Below are positions 7,537 to 16,186 of a stretch of DNA of 64,000 bases, in pieces. The position numbers and the translations under genes were made by a program. The DNA is from Oleispira sp036960605 (GTDB lineage: Bacteria; Pseudomonadota; Gammaproteobacteria; Pseudomonadales; Oceanobacteraceae): assembly GCA_036960605.1 (NCBI GenBank), contig JBALXI010000021.1:15147-79146 (forward strand), written 5' to 3'. Each line of letters begins with the position of its first letter. The stretch's first letter is position 1. Below the pieces are notes generated by a model. The model did no database searches, was not told where the DNA came from, and saw only the letters and a list, made by a program, of their open reading frames with translations.

Positions 7537-8790
7537 ATGAAAAATAAAGTCCTCATTGTCGAAGACAGTGCTGTCATTCTAAAAATCCTAAAACATTTAG
7601 CGAAGCAATCACTGCAACTAGAGCCTATTTTTGCGACGTCGATGGCACAGGCGCAAGCGCTTTATGCGCAGCACAAAGATGAGCTGTTTGCCGGTATCAT
7701 TGATCTAACGTTACCGGATGCACCCAATGGAGAGATGGTCGACTTCTTATTAGAGCAGGGCTTTCCTGTGATCGTCTTAACGGGCAGTTATGATGAGAAG
7801 CGTCGAGAAGTATTGGTTAAACAAGGTGTTGTTGATTATGTAGTGAAAGAGAGCCGCTATTCGTATCGCTATGCGATTAATATGATCAATCGCTTGTATA
7901 AAAACCAGCAGATTCAAGTATTGGTAGTGGAAGATTCTAAGCCCTATCGCAAGCATATTGTGCGTTTATTAACGGTGCATAAATACCAAGTATTGGAAGC
8001 TGAACATGGCCTAGAAGCGATGGCGCAGTTGAAAAAACATCCCGATATAAAAATGGTCATAACCGATTACAATATGCCTGAAATGGATGGCTTTGAATTG
8101 GTACAGGCTATTCGACGTCAGTATGAAAAATCCGATATGATTATTATTGGCCTGTCTGGAGAAGATGGCGGTCTACTGTCGATTAAGTTTATTAAAAATG
8201 GTGCCGATGACTTCCTTAATAAACCCTTTCAGCAAGAAGAGTTTTATTGCCGAATCACCAATAACATCGAATCATTAGAGCAGATGCACAAGATTCAAGA
8301 GCAAGCTAATCGTGATTATTTAACCTCGCTTTATAATCGACGTTACTTCTGTGAGGAAGGTGAAAAATTATTACAACTGGCGATCAAAAATAATACTGAA
8401 ATTTCATTGGTATCGATTGATCTCGACTTCTTTAAATTGGTCAATGATGAGTATGGTCATGAAGCGGGTGATTTAGTTCTGAAGTTCTTCTCGCGTGAGT
8501 TAGAAAATATATTAGGACGTTTTCTTGTTGCGCGCTTAGGGGGTGAAGAATTTTGTATTATTGTATCGGGTCTAAGTAATGAGAAAGTTGTGAGTTTGAT
8601 TGATGGCTTTAAACAGCACTTAGCAGCGCAGATCGTTGATGTTAATGACGATGACTTTGTTCGTATTGCCTTTAGTGCCGGGGTAAGTAATATCAAACAT
8701 GAGACACTGAATGCGATGTTGAATCAGGCTGATGAGTATTTATATCGGGCTAAGGAGGCGGGACGTAATATGGTGATAGGCGATGATTAA
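7537..8790 (+). CDS. Response regulator diguanylate cyclase (REC-REC-GGDEF)
   Basis: A 417-residue cytoplasmic protein. REC1 (about 3-120) has VEDS and the acceptor Asp in GIIDLTLPDA. REC2 (about 126-245) has VVEDS, Asp in VITDYNMPEMDG and Lys in NKPF. The GGDEF domain (about 262-417) has RDYLTSLYNRRYF, the metal-binding Asp in VSIDLDFFKLVND and the active-site GGEEF near residue 335. It should therefore make cyclic di-GMP on phosphorylation. The RxxD inhibitory site five residues before GGEEF is absent (LGRF there), so product feedback is probably lost. No cognate kinase lies nearby. Confidence 0.92.
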   Translation: MKNKVLIVEDSAVILKILKHLAKQSLQLEPIFATSMAQAQALYAQHKDELFAGIIDLTLPDAPNGEMVDFLLEQGFPVIVLTGSYDEKRREVLVKQGVVDYVVKESRYSYRYAINMINRLYKNQQIQVLVVEDSKPYRKHIVRLLTVHKYQVLEAEHGLEAMAQLKKHPDIKMVITDYNMPEMDGFELVQAIRRQYEKSDMIIIGLSGEDGGLLSIKFIKNGADDFLNKPFQQEEFYCRITNNIESLEQMHKIQEQANRDYLTSLYNRRYFCEEGEKLLQLAIKNNTEISLVSIDLDFFKLVNDEYGHEAGDLVLKFFSRELENILGRFLVARLGGEEFCIIVSGLSNEKVVSLIDGFKQHLAAQIVDVNDDDFVRIAFSAGVSNIKHETLNAMLNQADEYLYRAKEAGRNMVIGDD

Positions 8791-8797
8791 ATAGCAA

Positions 8798-8816
8798 AGC
8801 CCGTTGTCTGCGGGCT
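8798..8816. terminator. Short hairpin between convergent genes
   Basis: AGCCCG (8798-8803) pairs with CGGGCT (8811-8816) around a 7-nt loop, between the diguanylate cyclase and the convergent lipoprotein gene. There is no strong T tract on either side. Confidence 0.45.
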
Positions 8817-8833
8817 CTACTCATTCAAATGAC

Positions 8834-10018
8834 TTATTTTTCAGCTGATGTTTCTATAACGTCAGGAGTCTCAACCACTTCAGGTGCCTCAATTACTTCA
8901 GGCGCCTCAACTACTTCAGGAGTCTCAACTACTTCAGGAGTCTCAACTACTTCAGGAGTCTCAACTACTTCAGGAGTCTCAACTACTTCAGGCGTTTCCT
9001 GAGAAACTATTTCACTGCTCTCTCGGCTGACAAGTTGTTTTTCTAATTCAGCAATTCGATTCTGTAGGGGGGCAATTAATCGACTGGCTTGAGTTTCCGC
9101 GTGCTGTGCTAAAGCGGTTGCTTGATCTTGTAATGCCATATGGCGAAGATCTTCTGCTTTTAATGTCGCACCTATCTGAGCTAATAAAGATTCAAATTTT
9201 AATACAGTATCTTCAGCGCGCTGATTATTAAGCTTTAGAAGTTGCTCGGCATCACGGGCAACATAAAGGGCATGCTGCGCTGATCTTAAAGCCGTCAGAC
9301 CCTTCTCGCTTACGAGTGTACGATTTGAATATTGAGCGCGAATATCCTTTTCTGCTTGCTCAACAAGTTCTTCAGCCACGGTAAAGCTTTTAGGTGCATT
9401 TTCATCCGCATCCTCATCCTCTGCTTTATCTAAGGTATTTTTGGCGGGCTGCCAATGAATTTGAAGTAGTGTATCCAGTTCAAGTTGTTGTAAATCTTCT
9501 AAAATGGGGGCCATGTCGGCAGCGCTGATACTTTCTTTCCCCTCTTCTATTTTAGTAATCAAGTTGGTAATAGCTTCTAAATGATTATTAAATTTTTCAG
9601 GTAAAACTCTGGGGCTATTGAGTTCTTCTAGAACCTGTTTTTGTTGCAATAAGGGTTTTAATACAATTTGGACTTTTTGTTTATTCTTTTCAGCGAGCTG
9701 TAACAAGGTGATGACTTTTGCAGAAGCAATAATACTATCGCTTTGCAGACCTTTAATTTCAGTTGCTCGCGCAAGAGCTAAGGCTTCTACAACTTGTTCC
9801 ATATGGAGGGGGGCATAAAAATTCATTGCTGAATTAATCGCCGCTTCATATTTTACTTCAGCTTCTATTAAAGCTCGTTCTGAGTCACCAGAAAATTCAG
9901 AGGCTTTATCTAAAGCAGTTTGATCAAAGTTTTCGTCTTGAGTAAGGCGTTTGCTTGCGCAACCTGTTGAGGCTAACAATGCAGATAGCATCATGGTTAC
10001 TAATAATGTGCGAAACAT
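8834..10018 (-). CDS. Lipoprotein with helical body and repeated Glu/Pro/Val tail, function unknown
   Basis: A 394-residue protein with a lipoprotein signal (LLASTGC, Cys20 the lipidation site). A long, predicted mostly helical and partly coiled-coil region rich in Ala, Glu, Leu and Lys spans about residues 25-340. A hydrophilic tail holds eight tandem hexapeptides of the ETPEVV type, then ETSAEK. The body vaguely recalls DUF4398-like envelope lipoproteins (YAPLHMEQVVEALALARA), but I do not recognise a family with confidence. The Pro-rich tail could be a spacer in the envelope. It is transcribed convergently to the cyclase and downstream of ilvD, from which a large inverted repeat separates it. 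Confidence 0.8.
   Translation of the reverse strand: MFRTLLVTMMLSALLASTGCASKRLTQDENFDQTALDKASEFSGDSERALIEAEVKYEAAINSAMNFYAPLHMEQVVEALALARATEIKGLQSDSIIASAKVITLLQLAEKNKQKVQIVLKPLLQQKQVLEELNSPRVLPEKFNNHLEAITNLITKIEEGKESISAADMAPILEDLQQLELDTLLQIHWQPAKNTLDKAEDEDADENAPKSFTVAEELVEQAEKDIRAQYSNRTLVSEKGLTALRSAQHALYVARDAEQLLKLNNQRAEDTVLKFESLLAQIGATLKAEDLRHMALQDQATALAQHAETQASRLIAPLQNRIAELEKQLVSRESSEIVSQETPEVVETPEVVETPEVVETPEVVETPEVVEAPEVIEAPEVVETPDVIETSAEK
8855..8998. repeat. Eight tandem 18-bp units inside the lipoprotein gene
   Basis: Units start at 8855, 8873, 8891, 8909, 8927, 8945, 8963 and 8981. The four from 8909 to 8980 are identical (AACTACTTCAGGAGTCTC) and the outer ones are diverged. The unit is a multiple of three, so gain or loss of copies keeps the frame and only lengthens or shortens the ETPEVV tail. 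Identical central units are the pattern expected from slipped-strand expansion. Confidence 0.95.
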
Positions 10019-10044
10019 AATGGCTCCTAGCAGAATCTACTAAT

Positions 10045-10081
10045 AACAAGTGTGTAGACCTTAGGGTCATACACACTTGTT
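10045..10081. terminator. Long inverted repeat downstream of ilvD
   Basis: AACAAGTGTGTA (10045-10056) pairs with TACACACTTGTT (10070-10081), with a smaller inner stem GACC/GGTC. It sits between the end of ilvD and the lipoprotein start, both on the minus strand. There is no U tract, so it may act as an mRNA-stabilising or Rho-assisted hairpin rather than a classical terminator. Confidence 0.5.
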
Positions 10082-10095
10082 GACTGTCTAAACGA

Positions 10096-11937
10096 TTAGT
10101 CTAGTAGGCTTAGATCACGGACAGCACCTTTATCAGCACTGGTGGCGAATTTAGCGTATATCTTCAATGCAGTACTCACTTTACGTGGGCGTTCATTAAC
10201 AGGCTTCCAGCCTTTTTTATCTTGTTCATGACGGCGATGGGAAAGTTCTTCAGCACTTAGCTGCACATTGATGCCACGGTTCGGGATATCAATGATGATT
10301 TCATCACCTTCTTGCAATAAACCAATTGCACCACCAGAAGCCGCTTCTGGAGAGCAATGACCAATCGATAGACCAGAAGTACCACCAGAGAAGCGACCGT
10401 CAGTTAATAAGGCGCAGGCGGCACCTAAGCCTTTAGATTTCAGATAAGACGTTGGGTACAGCATTTCTTGCATACCTGGACCGCCTTTTGGACCTTCGTA
10501 ACGAATGATGACGATGTCACCTTCTTTTACTTCATCCGCAAGAATACCGGCAACGGCACTATCTTGAGATTCAAAGATCTTAGCTTTACCGTGGAAAACG
10601 TGGATAGATTCATCTACACCCGCGGTTTTAACAACACAGCCATCAAGAGCGATGTTGCCATAAAGAACGGCTAGGCCACCTTCCAACGAATAAGCGTTCT
10701 CAAGATTACGGATACAACCGTTTTCACGATCGCCATCAACTGATGGATAGCGAGTGCTTTGGCTAAAGGCCGTTTGTGTTGGAATGCCAGCAGGGCCAGC
10801 TTTGTAGAACTCAATAACTTCAGGCGTTGGGTTACGCATGATGTCCCACTTATCAAGGGCGTCTTGCATAGAGGCGCTATGAACCGTTGGCAGTTCGTTA
10901 TGCAGTAAACCAGCACGATCGATCTCGCCCAAAATAGCCATAATACCCCCCGCGCGATGCACATCTTCCATGTGATAAAGCGGTGAATTAGGGGCAACTT
11001 TACATAGCTGAGGCACATTGCGAGAAAGGCGGTCGATGTCTTTCAAATCAAAATCTAGTTCTGCTTCTTGTGCCGCGGCTAATAAGTGAAGAATGGTATT
11101 GGTAGAACCACCCATCACAATATCAAGAGTCATGGCATTTTCAAACGCTTTAAAGTTGGCGATTGAACGTGGCAAGACCGAGTAATCATCTTCTTCGTAA
11201 TAACGCTTAGCGTTCTCAACAATCTGACGGCCTGCTTTTAAGAACAGCTGCTCGCGATCGCTGTGCGTTGCCAGCAAAGAACCGTTACCTGGCAAGGCCA
11301 GACCTAACGCTTCCATTAGGCAGTTCATAGAGTTGGCAGTGAACATGCCCGAACAAGAACCACAAGTAGGGCAAGCGCTACGCTCGTACTCTGCAACTTT
11401 TTCATCACTAGCGGTATCGTCAGCAGCGATCACCATGGCATCAACTAGATCTAGCTTATGCTCAGAAAGCTTCGTTTTACCGGCTTCCATGGGCCCGCCC
11501 GATACGAAGATAACAGGGATGTTTAAGCGTAAAGACGCCAATAACATTCCTGGGGTGATTTTGTCGCAGTTAGAGATACAGACGATGGCGTCAGCGCAGT
11601 GAGCGTTAACCATGTATTCAACAGAATCGGCAATCAACTCACGGCTTGGCAAGCTGTAAAGCATACCGTCGTGACCCATCGCGATGCCGTCATCAACGGC
11701 AATGGTATTGAATTCTTTAGCAACGCCGCCGGCTTTTTCGATTTCACGGGCGACTAATTGCCCCATGTCTTTTAGATGTACGTGACCCGGCACAAACTGA
11801 GTGAAGCTGTTTGATACAGCGATGATTGGCTTAGAAAAATCATCGTCTTTCATACCAGTGGCACGCCAAAGGGCACGAGCGCCAGCCATATTACGGCCAG
11901 CAGTGGAGGTTTTACTGCGATATACAGGCATTTGCAA
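10096..11937 (-). CDS. ilvD: Dihydroxy-acid dehydratase
   Basis: A 613-residue cytoplasmic Fe-S dehydratase of isoleucine, valine and pantothenate synthesis, normal length. Cluster and active-site cysteines are visible in NCDKITPG (Cys124) and ACPTCGSCSGMFTANS (Cys195 as the key ligand). The GRFSGGTSGLSIGHCSPEA motif near the C-terminus is also family-defining. It appears to stand alone, with no other ilv genes nearby and a 112-bp upstream region that should hold its promoter. Confidence 0.97.
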   Translation of the reverse strand: MQMPVYRSKTSTAGRNMAGARALWRATGMKDDDFSKPIIAVSNSFTQFVPGHVHLKDMGQLVAREIEKAGGVAKEFNTIAVDDGIAMGHDGMLYSLPSRELIADSVEYMVNAHCADAIVCISNCDKITPGMLLASLRLNIPVIFVSGGPMEAGKTKLSEHKLDLVDAMVIAADDTASDEKVAEYERSACPTCGSCSGMFTANSMNCLMEALGLALPGNGSLLATHSDREQLFLKAGRQIVENAKRYYEEDDYSVLPRSIANFKAFENAMTLDIVMGGSTNTILHLLAAAQEAELDFDLKDIDRLSRNVPQLCKVAPNSPLYHMEDVHRAGGIMAILGEIDRAGLLHNELPTVHSASMQDALDKWDIMRNPTPEVIEFYKAGPAGIPTQTAFSQSTRYPSVDGDRENGCIRNLENAYSLEGGLAVLYGNIALDGCVVKTAGVDESIHVFHGKAKIFESQDSAVAGILADEVKEGDIVIIRYEGPKGGPGMQEMLYPTSYLKSKGLGAACALLTDGRFSGGTSGLSIGHCSPEAASGGAIGLLQEGDEIIIDIPNRGINVQLSAEELSHRRHEQDKKGWKPVNERPRKVSTALKIYAKFATSADKGAVRDLSLLD

Positions 11938-12049
11938 AGTCTCACTTGTCGAGAGCCGTTAAAGTCAGCTCAAATCAATAATAAGGGGAAATAGTTGCAA
12001 GAATTGTAGCAGAATTGCGCCTTGTAAGCAGTACAAAGCGCAGGGAGGA

Positions 12050-14143
12050 TTATTCGTCGTCAGAGAAATTGTAAGCCATGCCTGATTGAGGTGCTTGTAC
12101 GTAATAACCTTGAATGAAATGAGTGCCTAGTTGCCATAATGAAGCGACTGCGGAAGCAGATTCTACCAAAGGCACAATAGTCTTTAGTTCTTGTTCATGC
12201 AGATCAGCGAGCATTTTCTTTAACGTTTCTAAGGATTCTGGCTGACTAAGCTCATTGGTAAAAGAACCGTCCACTTTTACGTAGTCTAGCGTGAGGTTCT
12301 TCAGGGTTTGGAAAGGTTTCAATGAGCAACCAAAACGCGATAAAGAGCATGCGTAATTATTGGCTTTTAACTTAGCGGTGAACTCTTGTGCTTGGGTTAG
12401 GAATTTAGTGGCATCTTCTTCGTTGAACTGGAGGATTATTGCGTCGCTTTCCAATTTAGCGGCATTTAATGCGACGCCGATCCAACTGGATAACGTTTCA
12501 TCCATCAATGAGGCAGCACTCAAATTAACAAAAATACGGGTATTTGAATTTACTTGGCGGTGCTCACTGAGTAGTTTGGTGGCGTGTAAAATCACCCAGC
12601 GGTCGATCTTTCGTTTGAGGTCTTCACTAATAGCAAAGCCGTTCAAGAAATCTCCGGCCGATAGTTCTTCACCGTTCGTTAGCGGTAAACGAAGCAGTGT
12701 TTCATAGTGCTCTTGCTCATCACCTTTAAGATTAATCAGTGGTTGAAATAATAGGTTGAAGGTATTGTTCTTTAACGCATCGACTACTTGCTGCTCGATA
12801 CCTGCTTCATCGGACTCTTGAGTTTTTTCTTCAGCCACATAAAGGTGGGTTCCATTGCCTTTCTCATGTCCTTCATCATGACGAACCGCATCGGCTGCTT
12901 GGTGGGAGCGTTGTAATATTTCCCCTGGTTCACTGCAGCTATCATTGATGAGGGCAATACCGATACTGACCGTGATGGTGACGGTCTGTGAGTTGGCATC
13001 AATAACGAGGTGTTCGATGCCATTACGAAAGTTTTCCGCTACGTCGATGGCTTGTTCCGCGCTAATGCCGGGTCGTAGCCAAGCAAAAACATCTTCACCA
13101 ACGCGGGCAAGGGTATCTTCAGGTTTGATAACGGACTTTAAATAATCAGCGACGGCAAAAAGAACGGTATCAGCATTATTGATACCCACTTGCGACTTAG
13201 TACGGCCGAAACGATCAATATTGATATACATCGCGGCGCCAAAACTGCCTTTCAATACGGCACGATCAACAGCCGACTCTAAGCTGTCCATAAAATAGGG
13301 TTTGTTATAGAGGCCGGTTAATAAATCTCGGCTGCTAATTTCTTTCAGCTTGGCTTCAAGATCAGAGTTGTTTGACTTGGCTCGAATGACGATCTGGGTG
13401 CAGGATTCATCAGAGTATGTGGCCGAAGATAAAGACATGGTAATTGGGAATTCGGTGGTATCTGTTTTGAGACCATTATATTTAAGGTCAATACTACCGC
13501 CAGTCATTTGAAAACTTTTTAGCGATTTCTTTAAATTATCCTGGTCATTACTGGCGACCATGTCCATGACCGGCATGCCTTCAAGGTCATCAACGTTATC
13601 GTAGCCAAACAAATCGAGGTAGGCTTGGTTGGCATAAATATGCATGCCATCGTGAATATAGGTGATGGCATCTTTTGAACTTTCTAATAGTGACTGACAG
13701 CGCTTCTCTGCATCACGTAATTTAACTTGTGTTGTACGTAAGGCTCTACGGCTATTGAGATTGGTTAGCTCTCGTTGAATGACCATCGACAGTAAGTTAC
13801 TTTCATCTTCTGGTACGACATCACAGGCGCCCAGCTTCAAATAATACTCAAGCTGCATCGGGTCAACATCTTCTTCCAGCATGATGACGGGGAGATCTTT
13901 ATCCAGGCGTTTAATTTGTTTAAATAGGTCTTTAGGATCAACATCTTGAGCTTTCGGCTCAGCTAATACGAGATCCCAAGTTTTGTCTTGGATTTGTTTA
14001 CTGAAATCATCTAGAGAAGAAACCATGTGAGCTCGAGTTGCTCGACCTGAATTCCGCAGCAGACTTACTAAGCCTTCTGCGTCACTTTGTTTGTGGGTCA
14101 ATAGCAATAAATGAAGCGTATCTCGGCTACTACTAGAAGGCAT
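12050..14143 (-). CDS. fimX: FimX-like protein: REC-like/PAS/degenerate GGDEF/degenerate EAL
   Basis: A 697-residue protein closely matching the length and order of Pseudomonas FimX, the polar cyclic di-GMP receptor controlling type IV pilus assembly. It has a REC-like domain (about 8-125), PAS (about 145-255, with DGMHIYANQAYLDLFG), GGDEF (about 268-435) and EAL (about 450-690). The REC acceptor region reads VLAEPKAQ and lacks the usual Asp. The cyclase motif is GEDVF (349-353) and the phosphodiesterase motif is ETL (481-483), so both enzymes are probably dead and the EAL domain acts as a binder. The neighbouring gene upstream encodes a PilZ-like protein on the same strand. Confidence 0.85.
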   Translation of the reverse strand: MPSSSSRDTLHLLLLTHKQSDAEGLVSLLRNSGRATRAHMVSSLDDFSKQIQDKTWDLVLAEPKAQDVDPKDLFKQIKRLDKDLPVIMLEEDVDPMQLEYYLKLGACDVVPEDESNLLSMVIQRELTNLNSRRALRTTQVKLRDAEKRCQSLLESSKDAITYIHDGMHIYANQAYLDLFGYDNVDDLEGMPVMDMVASNDQDNLKKSLKSFQMTGGSIDLKYNGLKTDTTEFPITMSLSSATYSDESCTQIVIRAKSNNSDLEAKLKEISSRDLLTGLYNKPYFMDSLESAVDRAVLKGSFGAAMYINIDRFGRTKSQVGINNADTVLFAVADYLKSVIKPEDTLARVGEDVFAWLRPGISAEQAIDVAENFRNGIEHLVIDANSQTVTITVSIGIALINDSCSEPGEILQRSHQAADAVRHDEGHEKGNGTHLYVAEEKTQESDEAGIEQQVVDALKNNTFNLLFQPLINLKGDEQEHYETLLRLPLTNGEELSAGDFLNGFAISEDLKRKIDRWVILHATKLLSEHRQVNSNTRIFVNLSAASLMDETLSSWIGVALNAAKLESDAIILQFNEEDATKFLTQAQEFTAKLKANNYACSLSRFGCSLKPFQTLKNLTLDYVKVDGSFTNELSQPESLETLKKMLADLHEQELKTIVPLVESASAVASLWQLGTHFIQGYYVQAPQSGMAYNFSDDE

Positions 14144-14241
14144 TTAACGGAACTCTTGTACAATGAATACAGAGTATAAGGTCGCTGGACTTAAATAGCA
14201 GGTAAAAATGTGTAAATTGAGTCACATAATGACGCTAAGCG

Positions 14242-16047
14242 TCATAATTTGTTCCACAGTGAGTCAAAGTCATCATCTTTTAGGTCGCTATCTTGCGGTA
14301 ATGCTTGTGGGCTAGGTTTCACGCCACTGCTGCGAAACTGAAATTGGCTGAAACTATTGGTCGATATTATGCGCTTGGTTAATTGCTGACGACCATGGGT
14401 ATCTTTATGCAATACTTCAATTTTATTGCCTGTGCGAAACGGCATTCGTGGCAGGATAAGTGTTGCTGGCTGAGCGATGGCTTTAATGCCCGGCAGTAAG
14501 AGTGAGCGCATGTAATTACCATTTTGCCCCGTCTTTTGTAAAAGCTGTGCAGCACCTGATTCAGCTTTGGGCGCTAATAGTTCAATACCGAGCTGAGTCC
14601 CTGATTTTCCTAAATGGCGAATCCAACGAATGACGCCGATGGCCCAGTGGCGAACCCCAGACTCTTGGATGCCTAAAATTTCACCGGCTTGGATGCTAGC
14701 CGGTAAATCTCCTTGCCATTGTAAACAGTAGCCGCCAGGACTGGTATTGATCAGACTTACCTCATGGGCTGGATATTTAGTCCCCGTATCGACGTGAACT
14801 TCTTCTTTTTTATGCTTGTTAATGAACTCAATGGTATCTAAATCTAGATTATTGTTTTCAGGTATCACTGAAGTGCCAGTATCAAAAGCACCTGACCACA
14901 CATCATTATTAGAGCGATGGCCTGTATCTATTGCTACTTTATGAGGCTTCTCCTCCTCATGTGGGCGTAATTCAGCTTGTAACACTTCAAAGCCTTTTTT
15001 GCCGGCAATATAATAATGCGTAGCACTCAAACCTATGCATAAACGGAGGTTGCCATCGGTTGGCATGCGACGGAAAGAACGCTGCCAATGAATCCCCCAA
15101 GCTTGAATGGCGTGGGTGAGTAAGTTATCACTGAGTTTCCCTGGCACGGTAATGCTGCTGGGCCCTTGTGGGTTGGCGGCATAGGATTTGAGTTCTTGCA
15201 CCAGCACTTGCGTATTCAGGCTGCGAAATAGCGGCTTTTGCTCATTTCTTAAATGCTGACGATACTGAGCGACCTTATCCCGATGCAAATTGATAATGAA
15301 AAGCGCTGATTCATCATCGCAATCGGTAATCTTAACGCGATCAGCCCAAAGTTCGCTGGCGTCGTAAAGTTGAATGAGGTCTTGTTGGCGTAAATTATTG
15401 GGTTTGGCAGCGCCTAATAAGTGAGCGCGAATAAAAGCAGCACTTATATCGGTCGTACTGAGGTAACGGTTTTGAGTATCGTTAACCTTATATTGTTCGA
15501 GGTGGCGCATCTCAGCCAATAAAAATAGCTGGTTAATCTCAGACCAAGCACGTTCTGGCGGGTGGCAATAAAGTTGAAAAGCCCTAAGTATGGTGCTGGT
15601 GGTATCGGTAATCGCGCGATGAATCGAGGTAGTCACTATTTTTGAAGGCTTATCGACAGGCGATAAGGTCGCGATGCTATTGGCAACAACCAGCTTATAG
15701 CCTGTCGCTAAATGAGTTTGTAACGACTGGCTTAAGTTAGCAATTTTGAGCTGACGTTCATTCAGCGAGACCGACGTTTGCAAAAAGTGCTTAGCCAGTA
15801 AAGTACCAATGGAATAGATATAAGGTCGCATGACCTCTAATAGTTTGAAGCGCAATAAAGGATCAGCGTGTAGCTGATTTAACTCACGGATGGCTTGGTA
15901 CAACTGCCTCGCAGCTTCACCCGTATTCGCCATCGGAAGATTTTTAGCCCAGTTGGTAATACCTTCAACATTAGCTTTACAAAAAGATAGCTGATGCTGG
16001 GTCGGACTGGGTATGTGGAGCCTTATCGGCGTTTTTGTGCTGTCCAT
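14242..16047 (-). CDS. PilZ-like domain protein of unknown function, beside fimX
   Basis: A 601-residue protein without signal peptide or membrane helix. The N-terminal ~350 residues are helical and unrecognised. From about 415 to 495 a PilZ-like region is suggested by NTSPGG (434-439, fitting the (D/N)xSxxG cyclic di-GMP motif), a following beta-rich stretch, and GIELLAP. The upstream RxxxR half of the PilZ site is not evident, so nucleotide binding is unproven. A tail ending DDDFDSLWNKL may be a docking peptide. It lies 98 bp upstream of fimX on the same strand, and I recall a similar neighbour of fimX in Pseudomonas, so a shared role in pilus or surface signalling is plausible. Confidence 0.7.
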   Translation of the reverse strand: MDSTKTPIRLHIPSPTQHQLSFCKANVEGITNWAKNLPMANTGEAARQLYQAIRELNQLHADPLLRFKLLEVMRPYIYSIGTLLAKHFLQTSVSLNERQLKIANLSQSLQTHLATGYKLVVANSIATLSPVDKPSKIVTTSIHRAITDTTSTILRAFQLYCHPPERAWSEINQLFLLAEMRHLEQYKVNDTQNRYLSTTDISAAFIRAHLLGAAKPNNLRQQDLIQLYDASELWADRVKITDCDDESALFIINLHRDKVAQYRQHLRNEQKPLFRSLNTQVLVQELKSYAANPQGPSSITVPGKLSDNLLTHAIQAWGIHWQRSFRRMPTDGNLRLCIGLSATHYYIAGKKGFEVLQAELRPHEEEKPHKVAIDTGHRSNNDVWSGAFDTGTSVIPENNNLDLDTIEFINKHKKEEVHVDTGTKYPAHEVSLINTSPGGYCLQWQGDLPASIQAGEILGIQESGVRHWAIGVIRWIRHLGKSGTQLGIELLAPKAESGAAQLLQKTGQNGNYMRSLLLPGIKAIAQPATLILPRMPFRTGNKIEVLHKDTHGRQQLTKRIISTNSFSQFQFRSSGVKPSPQALPQDSDLKDDDFDSLWNKL

Positions 16048-16186
16048 GCCTTCTCTTTCACCAACTAATGCAAATTGACTATGTCTATAGTCTCAATTAT
16101 AGCGGATCTTCGCTGATCCATTTGAAATCCGATTAAGATTAACCTGTTTATCTCAGGGCATCTAGTCCTTACTCTCGCTGTATCTC

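Noticed and set aside
8855..8998. Short direct repeats that could suggest a CRISPR array
   Set aside because: Units are contiguous without spacers, have an 18-bp period and encode a regular hexapeptide in the lipoprotein frame.
10468..10674. Open frame opposite ilvD
   Set aside because: It is antisense to a fully conserved gene and has no domain or ribosome site, so it is a shadow of ilvD coding.
14230..14244. TGACGC/GCGTCA palindrome at the end of the PilZ-like gene as operator or terminator
   Set aside because: It is only a 6-bp stem overlapping the stop codon, with no T run, so too weak to call.
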